A program made the position numbers and the translations under genes. The notes under the pieces were generated by a model. The model made no database searches. It was not told the origin of the DNA and saw nothing but the letters and a program-made list of their open reading frames with translations. Positions 16,225 to 23,655 of a stretch of DNA of 64,000 nucleotides are shown piece by piece; position 1 is the stretch's first letter, and every line of letters starts with the position of its first letter. The DNA lies in assembly GCF_014084105.1 (NCBI RefSeq), contig NZ_CP048289.1:5031922-5095921 (forward strand), in the 5' to 3' direction. This stretch comes from Streptacidiphilus sp. P02-A3a (GTDB taxonomy: Bacteria; Actinomycetota; Actinomycetes; Streptomycetales; Streptomycetaceae).

Positions 16225-17111
16225 TCACGCTAGAGCTGTTGTTGGCGTGTCAGGGAGGTGGATGGCACCGGTGCCCCGGGTGCGGCGCCCGGGGGCCCGG
16301 CCTGTGGCCAGGCGGATCTCGGCCACGATCTGCTCGATGAGGGTCCGGGTGCGGCCCCGGAAGTAGAAGTGGCCGCCGCTGTGGACGCGCACGCCCCGGA
16401 AGTGCTCGGTGTGCCGGGACCACGCGGTGACCGTGGCAGGCCCGGCGAGCGGGTCGCGGTCTCCGCAGAAGGCCGTCAGCGGGGCCCGGCCCAGTGCTGG
16501 TGCTAGAGCGGTCACCGCCTTGGCCACGGAGCCGACCCCGAACACCGACCGCGGGTCCAGCCGCCCGGCCGATCCGAGATCCGACACCCCCAGGTACTCC
16601 TGGTGTACCGGACGACCGCCCACAGCCAACCCGGCAACCAGTCCGACGATGCGGTTGGCCTCGACGAACCGGACCAGACGTGCGTGGATACGCCCGGCCG
16701 TGGCCGCCGTCAGATCGGACTCCGTCCGGTCGTGTTCGCGCAGACCCGCCGCGATCGTGGTCCACCCGATCGCGTCCGGCGCTGCCTTCCGCGGCCGGAA
16801 ACTGCGGATCGGGTGCGGCGGATCGGGTGCAGCGGATCGGGTTCGACCGTGACGTCCAGCTCCCACAGGTCCGGGCCGGTGCGGACGGTTGCCCGGGCCG
16901 ACCACGGACCCTGCGCCACGACGCCCTCGATCTGAGCGTCATGCAGCCGGAACGCCGCGAAGCGCGTGTTGCCGGTGAAGAACGCCGCACCCATGTCGCC
17001 GCGAGACGCCAGCCGGTGCGAAAACCCGGTGGCGAGGTCCTCGGGCGCGGCGCGGCCGCTCAAGGCGCTCACCATCCGCTCAACCGCCGCCTGGGTCACC
17101 TCGATCGACAT
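16225..17111 (-). pseudogene. Broken chimera: unknown N-domain + serine hydrolase start + type II thioesterase end
   Basis: The frame from ATG 17111 (MSIEVTQAAVERMVSALSG) is interrupted at 16804-16845 by a 14-base tandem repeat; removing one copy restores an open frame of 290 codons to 16225. The restored product has about 100 unrecognised residues, then the start of a class C beta-lactamase-like hydrolase ending at GVGSVAKAVTAL (the S-x-x-K motif). It then switches abruptly to APLTAFCGDRDPLAG and HSGGHFYF, the Asp and His region of a type II thioesterase. Both enzymes are truncated, so it is probably dead. The thioesterase piece points to a lost PKS or NRPS locus. Confidence 0.7.
16804..16845. 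repeat. 14-bp triplication causing a frameshift
   Basis: Three consecutive 14-base units begin GCGGATCGGGT (16804, 16818 and 16832). With two units the minus-strand frame would read PDPLHPIRSFRP continuously; the third shifts it by 14 bases. Confidence 0.85.
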
Positions 17112-17178
17112 GGCGGTACGGTAACAGCCTCGCGGTCGACGGACTGTCGCCACGAGAATGTCCCGCAGGAGGTGGCCA

Positions 17179-17850
17179 GTGGGTGCATCAACGCTCTACC
17201 AGGTGGGGAACGCGCTGCCGAACGCGAGCAGCGCGCTTGCGTGTGCGCGCCAGTTGCTGACCCGGTTCGGGACCGGGGCCGCACGAGCGGAGTTCGCCTT
17301 CAATGACATAGCGACCTCGGAGCAGTTCCATTACGCGCGCAGGTACTTCAGCCATGGAACGTTCATGGGTGACGAGCGCTACCTCAACGCGCCCGGCTAC
17401 CGCGAGTTCTGGCAGACCTTGGCGCGCTGGGGCTTCGAGGAGAAGTACGAGGGCCTCTGGGTGGAGACGGATCTTCAGCCCCAGCTTGCGGCGTTGTGGC
17501 CACTGCCCGAGGGTGTTCAGTTCCAGTTGCTGAGTGGCAGCACGCCAAGAACCTTCCCCCTCAGGAGCGGAGACGACCTGACCGCGCCGGAGATGGACAT
17601 CGCCGTTGCCGCAGTCGGCCCGCTGACCGTCGACATCAACTGGTACTCGTCCCTGCTCGGCCTTCCGGCACCCAAGCTCTGCGGCGTCCAGTTGTGCCTC
17701 AACGGCGTCTGGACCGTGCAGTGCAGCGAGCCCGCACCAGGTGCGCACGCCGTCTATCTGTCCATCGGCACCCAGAACTCCGAGGAGATCGCCGAGCGGT
17801 GGCTCCACGAGACCGGGCTCGACGTCGGGGAAGGCCTGGCGGGTTGGTAG
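17179..17850 (+). CDS. Protein of unknown function
   Basis: A 223-residue cytosolic protein with no signal peptide or membrane segment, starting at a GTG six bases after GCAGGAGG. It has an aromatic-rich middle (YARRYFSHGTFMGDERYLN, then WGFEEKYEGLW) and ends with a segment around AERWLHETGLDVGEG. The composition suggests a globular enzyme or immunity-type protein, but I do not recognise the family and see no catalytic motif. It is divergent from the broken hydrolase chimera with a 67-base gap. Confidence 0.65.
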   Translation: MGASTLYQVGNALPNASSALACARQLLTRFGTGAARAEFAFNDIATSEQFHYARRYFSHGTFMGDERYLNAPGYREFWQTLARWGFEEKYEGLWVETDLQPQLAALWPLPEGVQFQLLSGSTPRTFPLRSGDDLTAPEMDIAVAAVGPLTVDINWYSSLLGLPAPKLCGVQLCLNGVWTVQCSEPAPGAHAVYLSIGTQNSEEIAERWLHETGLDVGEGLAGW

Positions 17851-17918
17851 GAGGAATCCGCGGCGGCTCGACCTGAATCCCGGACGAGACCCCCGCAACG
17901 GCAGCTGCCACGTACCGG

Positions 17919-18758
17919 TCAGCGGAACGCGGCGATATTGCGCGCGGCCCAGTCGGCGAACGGACGCGGGGCGCGGCCGAGGATCCGCTGGACGTCCGGA
18001 CTGACCCGCAGTTCGGCCTCGTTCGGGGAGCCGAGGATGGTCAGGGTGTCCTCGGCGAGCTCCACCGGCATGCTCTGGGCCATGGCGGCCTTGGCCTCGT
18101 CGCGAGTGAGCTCGTGGAACAGGACCGGCGAGCCCAGCGCGGCGGCGATGGCCGCCGCCTGCTGGCGCGGCGTGATCACCTCCGGGCCGGTCAGTTCGTA
18201 CACCCCGTCGGCGTGCCGGTCATCCAGCAGGCAGGCCGCCGCGACCTCGGCGATGTCCGCCGGGTCGATGATCGGCACCCCGACGTCACCGAAGGGCGCG
18301 GCCACGACCCGTCGCTCACGGATGGACTCGGCCCACCACAGGGCGTTGGAGGCGAAGCCGCCCGGCCGCAGGACGGCCCATTCCAGGCCGGACTCCCGCA
18401 GCAGGTCCTCCAGCGCCCGCATGGCGATCCGCGTTGCGCCGAAGGGCCTGGTCGCGACGCCCTGGGTGGAGAGCAGGACGACTCGGCGGACCCCGCTGCT
18501 CTCGGCCGCGGCGATGAGGCTCGCCGGGGTGGCCCCGGCGGCGTGCATGTCGCCGGACAGCAGCAGGAACAGCGCCTTCGCCCCGGCCAGGGCGGGCTCA
18601 AGACTGGCGGGCGCGGCCAGGTCGGCCACCACGTGGCGGACGCCGTCCGGCACCGCTGCCGCGTGCCGCGACACCGCCGTCACCTGCTGGCCCGCCTCGG
18701 CCAGCGCCTGCGTCAATGGCCGACCAATATTTCCGGTGGCACCGGTTACCACGATCAT
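17919..18758 (-). CDS. NAD(P)H-binding NmrA-like SDR oxidoreductase
   Basis: A 279-residue atypical short-chain reductase. VVTGATGNIGRPL at residues 3-15 is the Gly-rich nucleotide-binding loop. VLLSTQGVATRP and LRPGGFASNALWWAESI follow the NmrA/TMR pattern, in which the catalytic Tyr is often absent. Such proteins act as redox sensors or quinone/isoflavone-type reductases. It is divergent from an HxlR regulator with palindromes between them, which suggests induction by an electrophile or quinone, as in many HxlR systems. Confidence 0.87.
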   Translation of the reverse strand: MIVVTGATGNIGRPLTQALAEAGQQVTAVSRHAAAVPDGVRHVVADLAAPASLEPALAGAKALFLLLSGDMHAAGATPASLIAAAESSGVRRVVLLSTQGVATRPFGATRIAMRALEDLLRESGLEWAVLRPGGFASNALWWAESIRERRVVAAPFGDVGVPIIDPADIAEVAAACLLDDRHADGVYELTGPEVITPRQQAAAIAAALGSPVLFHELTRDEAKAAMAQSMPVELAEDTLTILGSPNEAELRVSPDVQRILGRAPRPFADWAARNIAAFR

Positions 18759-18810
18759 CTACAGCTCCCTGTCGGATGTCTTCTGTGGTCGTCACGCTAG
18801 TAGTCCGACT

Positions 18811-18839
18811 AACTCTTGGTAAGGACATACCTTGAGGTA
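18811..18839. promoter_or_regulatory. Candidate HxlR operators in the divergent region
   Basis: TAGTC-C-GACTA (18811-18821) and TACCT-TG-AGGTA (18828-18839) are perfect short palindromes in the 91-base gap between the NmrA-like gene and the HxlR gene. The second lies just ahead of the HxlR start. Confidence 0.6.
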
Positions 18840-18849
18840 AGCTCATGAC

Positions 18850-19221
18850 ATGGTGGGAGGCGTGCAGCGCAGACAGGTCAAGACGGGCAAGCGGTATGAC
18901 GTGTTTCACACGGACTGCCTTGCGCGCGATGTGGTCGACCACGTGACCAGCAGGTGGGGAGTCTGGGTACTGATCTCCTTGCGGAGCAACGACCTGCGGT
19001 TCTACGAGCTGCGCGAGAGCATCCAGGGCATCAGCGAGAAGATGCTCGCCCAGACCCTGCGCGCGCTGGTCCAGGACGGCCTGGTCTGGCGGGAGGTAGA
19101 GCCGACGACGCCGCCCCAGGTGACCTACGGGCTGACCGGGTTCGGCCGGGACGTCGGTGAGCCGCTGGCGGAGCTGTTCGATCGGATTACACGGCAGCTG
19201 TCGCAGAGCAGCGCGGGGTAG
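18850..19221 (+). CDS. HxlR-type winged-helix transcriptional regulator
   Basis: A 123-residue regulator. The single domain follows the HxlR order: CLARDVVDHVTSRWGVWVL near residue 26, FYELRESIQGISEKML as the recognition helix region, and a wing around WREVEPTTPPQVTYGLT. The Cys near residue 26 is the position that senses electrophiles or thiol stress in characterised HxlR/YodB proteins. It is divergent from the NmrA-like reductase and is expected to control it and itself. Confidence 0.9.
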   Translation: MVGGVQRRQVKTGKRYDVFHTDCLARDVVDHVTSRWGVWVLISLRSNDLRFYELRESIQGISEKMLAQTLRALVQDGLVWREVEPTTPPQVTYGLTGFGRDVGEPLAELFDRITRQLSQSSAG

Positions 19222-19359
19222 CGCGCCGGTACCGGCGGCCACGGTCGCTTCCCACGGCGAGGCACCCGGCTCGTGGGTGACGCGGACGGCTCCCTCGGTC
19301 ACCGTGGGTGGTGGTCGGGGTCTGTGTGGTGGGTGGGGGTACCGCGTAGGCTCGTGGTC

Positions 19360-20253
19360 ATGCTGCTTGCTTCCATACCGTCGCCATCGGTGAACGGCTT
19401 CCACGTGGGGCCGTTGTTCGTGCACTTCTACGCGCTGATGTACATCGTCGGGATCAGCCTCGCCGTGCTGGTCGGCCGACGCCGCTGGAGTGCCGCCGGA
19501 GGCGACCCGGCGATGGTCGAGGAGATCGCCCTGTGGGGAGTGCCCTTCGGCATCCTCGGCGGACGCCTGTACTTCGACCTCACCACCCCCTCCCAGATCC
19601 CCCCGCACTGGTGGGGACCACTGGCGGTATGGGACGGCGGCCTGGGCATCTGGGGCGGCGTCGCCCTGGCCACCGCCGTCTGCGTCTGGCGGCTACGCAA
19701 AGCGGGCACCAGCGTCACCGGCATGATGGACGCCCTCGCCCCCAGCCTGCTCATCGCCTCCGGCATCGGCCGGATCGGCAACTACTTCAACCAGGAACTC
19801 TTCGGCGGCCCCACCCACCTGCCCTGGGCACTGCAGATCGCCCCACAGTTCCGCCCCCCGGGCTACCTCCAGGACACCACCTTCCACCCCACCTTCCTCT
19901 ACGAACTCATCTGGGACCTCCTGCTCGCCGCCGTCCTGGTCTGGCTCGGACACCACCGCAAACTCGCCCCCGGCAGCCTCTTCGCCCTCTACATCGCCGG
20001 ATACTCCACCTTCCGCATGTTCGAGGAATCACTACGCGTCGACTACTCCCAACACTTCCTCGGACTACGCCTCAACTTCTACGTCGCCGCCGCACTGACC
20101 CTCGGCGCCCTGATCTGGCTCACCCTCCTGCAACGCCACCAACACACCACCCCCACCACCACCGAACCACAACCCCAGCCCGATGAGGCAGCCGCCGACG
20201 AGGCGGGGCTCGCCCGGAGCAGCGCCCCGGCAGCCGGGCACCCCCAGAACTGA
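19360..20253 (+). CDS. lgt: Prolipoprotein diacylglyceryl transferase
   Basis: A 297-residue integral membrane enzyme that transfers diacylglyceryl from phosphatidylglycerol to the lipobox Cys of prolipoproteins. About seven transmembrane helices are visible. GIGRIGNYFNQELFGGP at about residues 137-153 is the Lgt signature, and YALMYIVGISLAVLVGRR carries the N-terminal conserved Tyr. The C-terminal 40 residues are a Thr/Pro/Gln-rich cytosolic tail. The ATG at 19360 lacks a Shine-Dalgarno, but TAGGCT lies at 19346-19351, so a leaderless mRNA is likely. It probably acts beside a second Lgt, since actinomycetes often carry two. Confidence 0.95.
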   Translation: MLLASIPSPSVNGFHVGPLFVHFYALMYIVGISLAVLVGRRRWSAAGGDPAMVEEIALWGVPFGILGGRLYFDLTTPSQIPPHWWGPLAVWDGGLGIWGGVALATAVCVWRLRKAGTSVTGMMDALAPSLLIASGIGRIGNYFNQELFGGPTHLPWALQIAPQFRPPGYLQDTTFHPTFLYELIWDLLLAAVLVWLGHHRKLAPGSLFALYIAGYSTFRMFEESLRVDYSQHFLGLRLNFYVAAALTLGALIWLTLLQRHQHTTPTTTEPQPQPDEAAADEAGLARSSAPAAGHPQN

Positions 20254-20269
20254 TCCCCGAGCACCACCG

Positions 20270-20301
20270 AACCCGGCCCACCCCCGACGGTAGGCCGGGT
20301 T
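20270..20301 (+). terminator. Terminator after lgt
   Basis: AACCCGGCC (20270-20278) pairs with GGCCGGGTT (20293-20301) around a 14-base loop. The right arm is followed by a short T-containing stretch. Confidence 0.65.
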
Positions 20302-20348
20302 TCGCGTTCACCGGTCAGGGGCGGCCGTTGCCCGTAGGATCGGCGGTC

Positions 20349-21308
20349 ATGGTTGACCTCTACCCCGCGACCAGTCCCTACGACAGTGGTTTCCTCGACA
20401 CCGGCGACGGCAACCGCGTCTACTACGAACAGCTCGGCAACCCCGAGGGCAAGCCCGCGCTCAACGTCCACGGCGGGCCCGGCGCAGGCGCCCCGCAGCG
20501 GCCCACCCGCGCCTGGGACCCGGACCGCTACCGGGTGATCCGCTTCGACCAGCGCAACTGCGGCCGCAGCACCCCGCACGCCAGCGACCCGGCTGCCGAC
20601 ATGAGCCTGAACACCACCCAGCACCTGATCGACGACATGGAGCACCTGCGCGAACACCTGGGTATCGAGCGCTGGCTGCTCAACGGCTCCTCCTGGGGCG
20701 CGACCCTGGTCCTGGCGTACGCACAGCAGCACCCGCAGCGGGTCACCGAGATGGTCATCCCGGCCGTCACCACCAGTCGCCGTGAGGAACTCGACTGGCT
20801 CTACCGGGGCGCCGGGAAGTTCTACCCCGAGGCCTGGGACCGCTTCCGCGACGGCGTCCCGACCAGCGAGCGCGACGGAGACCTGCTCGCGGCCTACGCG
20901 AGGCTGATGGAGCACCCCGACCGCACCGTCCGTGAACGGGCCGCCGCGACCTGGCTCGCCTGGGAGGACGCGGTCATCTCGAACGAGCCCAATGGCACGC
21001 CCGGCATGTACAGCGACCGCGACACCGACGCACAGATCGCGTTCGTCCGCATCTGCGCCCACTACTTCAGCAACGGCGCCTGGCTGCAACCCGGCCAACT
21101 GCTGCGCGACGCGCACAGACTGGCCGGGATCCCGGCTGTCCTGGTCCACGGCCGCCACGACATGGGCTCCCCCGTCCAGACCGCCTGGGAACTGGCCAAG
21201 GCCTGGCCGGACGCCCGCCTCCACATCATCGAGGACTCCGGCCACGGCGGAGGCGAAGCCATGCACCAGACCATCCGCACCGCGATCGAGAACTTCAAGC
21301 ACCACTGA
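20349..21308 (+). CDS. pip: Prolyl aminopeptidase (proline iminopeptidase), S33 family
   Basis: A 319-residue alpha/beta hydrolase that removes N-terminal proline from peptides. HGGPGAGAP is the oxyanion region. FDQRNCGRSTPH is the family signature. NGSSWGATL carries the nucleophile Ser near residue 116, GRHDMGSP the Asp near 270 and SGHGGGE the His near 298. Usual family members have GGSWGS and GRYD, so this is a divergent copy. TAGGAT at 20335-20340 sits eight bases before the ATG with no Shine-Dalgarno, suggesting leaderless translation. Confidence 0.9.
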   Translation: MVDLYPATSPYDSGFLDTGDGNRVYYEQLGNPEGKPALNVHGGPGAGAPQRPTRAWDPDRYRVIRFDQRNCGRSTPHASDPAADMSLNTTQHLIDDMEHLREHLGIERWLLNGSSWGATLVLAYAQQHPQRVTEMVIPAVTTSRREELDWLYRGAGKFYPEAWDRFRDGVPTSERDGDLLAAYARLMEHPDRTVRERAAATWLAWEDAVISNEPNGTPGMYSDRDTDAQIAFVRICAHYFSNGAWLQPGQLLRDAHRLAGIPAVLVHGRHDMGSPVQTAWELAKAWPDARLHIIEDSGHGGGEAMHQTIRTAIENFKHH

Positions 21309-21325
21309 CCCCGGGGGGAAGCAGA

Positions 21326-21612
21326 TCAGCGGCCTTCCCCGAGGAACCCGGTCAGCGCCTCTTCGAACTCCGGGGACCCCTCGGCGGTGAAGTGGTCGCC
21401 GGGCACCTCGACATGAAACCCGTGCGGCAGGGCCTCCGCAAGAGCGCGCGCGGTCCGGTTGTGCCAGTCATCCGCTGTGCCAGTCATCCGCCCCGGTCAG
21501 GACAAGGGTCGGCACGGTGACCGCCGCCAACTCCTCAGGCGTCGTGTTCACCCACGAGTCGAGTGCCAGCAGCAGCGCCTTCGGGTCACCGCCCGCGATG
21601 GAGCCGTCCGGC
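21326..21612 (-). pseudogene. C-terminal fragment of an alpha/beta hydrolase, frameshifted
   Basis: The minus strand reads LDSWVNTTPEELAAV, then TVPTLVLTGADDWH, then a stop. In the next frame it continues HNRTARALAEALPHGFHVEV and PGDHFTAEGSPEFEEAL to a stop at 21326. This is the Asp- and His-bearing end of an alpha/beta hydrolase. The frame change is caused by an exact 16-base tandem duplication. The nucleophile half is missing, so the gene is dead. Confidence 0.75.
21460..21491. repeat. Exact 16-bp tandem duplication that breaks a frame
   Basis: TGTGCCAGTCATCCGC occurs at 21460-21475 and again at 21476-21491. One copy would keep the hydrolase fragment in a single frame. Confidence 0.9.
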
Positions 21613-21771
21613 GGCTGGCAGGGGCACAACGCCGACCGGGTGGTCGAGGGTCCCGCGTGGGGAGGCTGCCTGGAGGTCCTCGCCCAACTGCTGATGGCCG
21701 ACCGGGAGATCCGTTACGGTGGGCTGGTCAGGGTTGACGGTCCGGCCCGGCGCATCACCGTCACCTACTGA
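21605..21771 (+). pseudogene. Remnant of an S66 (LD-carboxypeptidase/MccF-like) peptidase
   Basis: The plus strand encodes VEGPAWGGCLEVLAQLLMA followed closely by RYGGLVRVDGPARRITVTY and a stop. The first piece resembles the central WGGCLE region of MccF-type S66 peptidases and the second their C-terminus. About 100 residues between them and the entire N-terminal half are missing. The assignment is from memory of the family pattern. Confidence 0.6.
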
Positions 21772-21848
21772 CCTCGGGCGGCTCGTCATGCGTGCGACAT
21801 GACCGGACCGCGGTACGAGGATCACGTCGAGCAGTGCCAGGAGAACTG

Positions 21849-22370
21849 ATGGAACACGAGAGCGTCCTTGTCCGCCGCCGCCTGGACGACGACCTGCCGC
21901 AGGCTGCCGCGGGGCTGGTCAGAGTGCACGCCAGGGACGGCTACCCGGTGGAGGGAGTCGATCGGCCCGAGGCGTGGCTCACGCCGAAGGGAACGCTCGA
22001 CGCCTGGGTCGCGGTGAGGTCGCGGGCGGTGGTCGGGCATGTGCTGGTCAGCCGCCCGGCCGACGAGCCGGCGGTCGCGCTGTGGACCGGGCGCAGCGGC
22101 GAGGGCGTGGACAGCGTTGCCGTGCTGGCGCGCCTGTTCGTCGTCCCGGAGGCGCGCAACATGGCGGTCGGGGAGAGCCTCATCGGCGCGGCCGTCGCCC
22201 ACTTCCGTGGCCGGGGCATCCGCCTCGTCCTCGACGTCCTGAGGAAGGACACGGCGGCGATACGCCTGTACACCCGGCTCGGCTGGGAGAACATCGGGTC
22301 AGCGGTGCACCCCTACGGAGTCGGCAAGCAGGCTGAGGCCTTCGGCTTCGTAGCCCCCGCCGCCGGGTGA
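21849..22370 (+). CDS. GNAT family N-acetyltransferase
   Basis: A 173-residue acetyltransferase. ARLFVVPEARNMAVGESLIG is the acetyl-CoA-binding segment, with R-N-M-A-V-G in place of the usual R-G-x-G-x-G. LVLDVLRKDTAAIRLYTRLGW is motif B. AGGAG lies directly before the ATG at 21849. It converges with the exporter of the deazapurine cluster with only 19 bases between. A role in that pathway is possible but not supported by strand or spacing. Confidence 0.85.
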   Translation: MEHESVLVRRRLDDDLPQAAAGLVRVHARDGYPVEGVDRPEAWLTPKGTLDAWVAVRSRAVVGHVLVSRPADEPAVALWTGRSGEGVDSVAVLARLFVVPEARNMAVGESLIGAAVAHFRGRGIRLVLDVLRKDTAAIRLYTRLGWENIGSAVHPYGVGKQAEAFGFVAPAAG

Positions 22371-22389
22371 TCGGTGTCCGCCGCGCCTC

Positions 22390-23655
22390 TCAGCGCCGAG
22401 CGGTGGGGGCTTCTATCGCGGGGGTCAGTGCCCAGGCGATGGCGGCGGCGGTCAGCAGGGTGGCCCACAGGGCGGCCGGTCCGGCGGTCAGCAGGCGGGT
22501 CAGCAGGGTGGGGGTGACCACGGCGGCCAGGCTCCAGCTGGTCTGGTTGAGTGCGAAGTAGCGGCCCCGCAGGTGCGCCGGGGCCAGGGTCGCCACCAGG
22601 TCGGTCAGGACCGGTGAGCAGACGATCTCGCCCGCCGTGTAGCAGGCCAGGCCGGTCGCCAGGGACAGCGTGGTCCAGACGGCGCCGCGCGGCGGCGCCG
22701 CCGCCCAGAACAGGGCGAAGGAGACGGCGAACAGCCCGGCCGCCAGCCGCAGCAGGCGGGCGGAGCGGTGCACGCGCAGGAACTCGGTGAGGGGGGTCTG
22801 CAGGACGACGACCAGGGCGGTGTTCGCGGCGAGCAGCGCTCCGGCGACCCAGGCGGGCTGGCCCAGGGACCTGGTGACGTAGACCGCCAGGATCAGCGGC
22901 GGTCCCAGCAGGCACAGCACGAACAGCACGGTGGCGGCGTTGAGCGCGGCGAAGCGGCGGTCCGCCAGGACCTGGCGGTAGCCGCGCGGGGCCGGCGCGG
23001 GTGGCGGAAAGGCCGGTGGGGCGGGTTCGGTGGCGGCAGCGGGTGGGTCGTGGGGGTGCCAGTGGCTCAGGAGCGCGGCGGCCAGCAGGAAGCTGGCGGC
23101 GTTGGCCGCCGCCAGTACCCGGCCGTCGGTCGGGGAGGTGTCCGCGGCGAGGGTGGAGGAGAGCAGGGCGCCGACTCCGGTGCCGAGGTTGCGCACCGCC
23201 CGCAGCAGGCCGAACCAGCGTCTGCGGTCGTCCGGCTCCCAGACCTGGGCGACCAGTGCCCCGTTCGCCGCCCAGAACAGGTTCTGACCTGCGGTGACCA
23301 GGAACCCGAAGGCCGCGATCCGCTCGGCGGAGTCCGCCTGGAGGTACCCGAGGAACCCGGCCGCCTGGGCGAGGTTCGCCAGTACCACCGAGCGGTGGGC
23401 GCCGAGTCGGTCCACCAGGGGGCCGAACAGGGCGGAGCACGGCAGGGCCAGGGCGGCGGCGGCCGACAGGGCGAGGCCGATCACCGGCAGTGACACGCGG
23501 GTGGTGTCCAGGAAGTACAGCAGCGCGTAGGGCAGGAACAGGCCGCTGCCCAGGCTGTCCACCAGCGCGGCGGTCAGCAGGGGTCCGGCGCCGCGGGCCC
23601 GGGGCAGGCCCAGGCGTTCGCGCCGGGCCGGACCGGCGGCGGCCGGGCCGCTCAG
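22390..23655 (-). CDS. MFS transporter (likely exporter of the cluster)
   Basis: A membrane protein of about 421 residues with roughly 12 hydrophobic helices and a long Pro/Ala-rich loop in the middle (around PAPPAFPPPAPAPRGYRQ). FGPLVDRLGAHRS is the conserved loop 2-3 motif of the major facilitator family. No ATG, GTG or TTG precedes the first helix in this frame. CTG at 23655 overlaps the aminotransferase stop as CTGA with GGGGGAG just upstream, so a translationally coupled CTG start is proposed. As last gene of the cluster it probably exports the product and gives self-protection. Confidence 0.82.
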   Translation of the reverse strand: MSGPAAAGPARRERLGLPRARGAGPLLTAALVDSLGSGLFLPYALLYFLDTTRVSLPVIGLALSAAAALALPCSALFGPLVDRLGAHRSVVLANLAQAAGFLGYLQADSAERIAAFGFLVTAGQNLFWAANGALVAQVWEPDDRRRWFGLLRAVRNLGTGVGALLSSTLAADTSPTDGRVLAAANAASFLLAAALLSHWHPHDPPAAATEPAPPAFPPPAPAPRGYRQVLADRRFAALNAATVLFVLCLLGPPLILAVYVTRSLGQPAWVAGALLAANTALVVVLQTPLTEFLRVHRSARLLRLAAGLFAVSFALFWAAAPPRGAVWTTLSLATGLACYTAGEIVCSPVLTDLVATLAPAHLRGRYFALNQTSWSLAAVVTPTLLTRLLTAGPAALWATLLTAAAIAWALTPAIEAPTARR

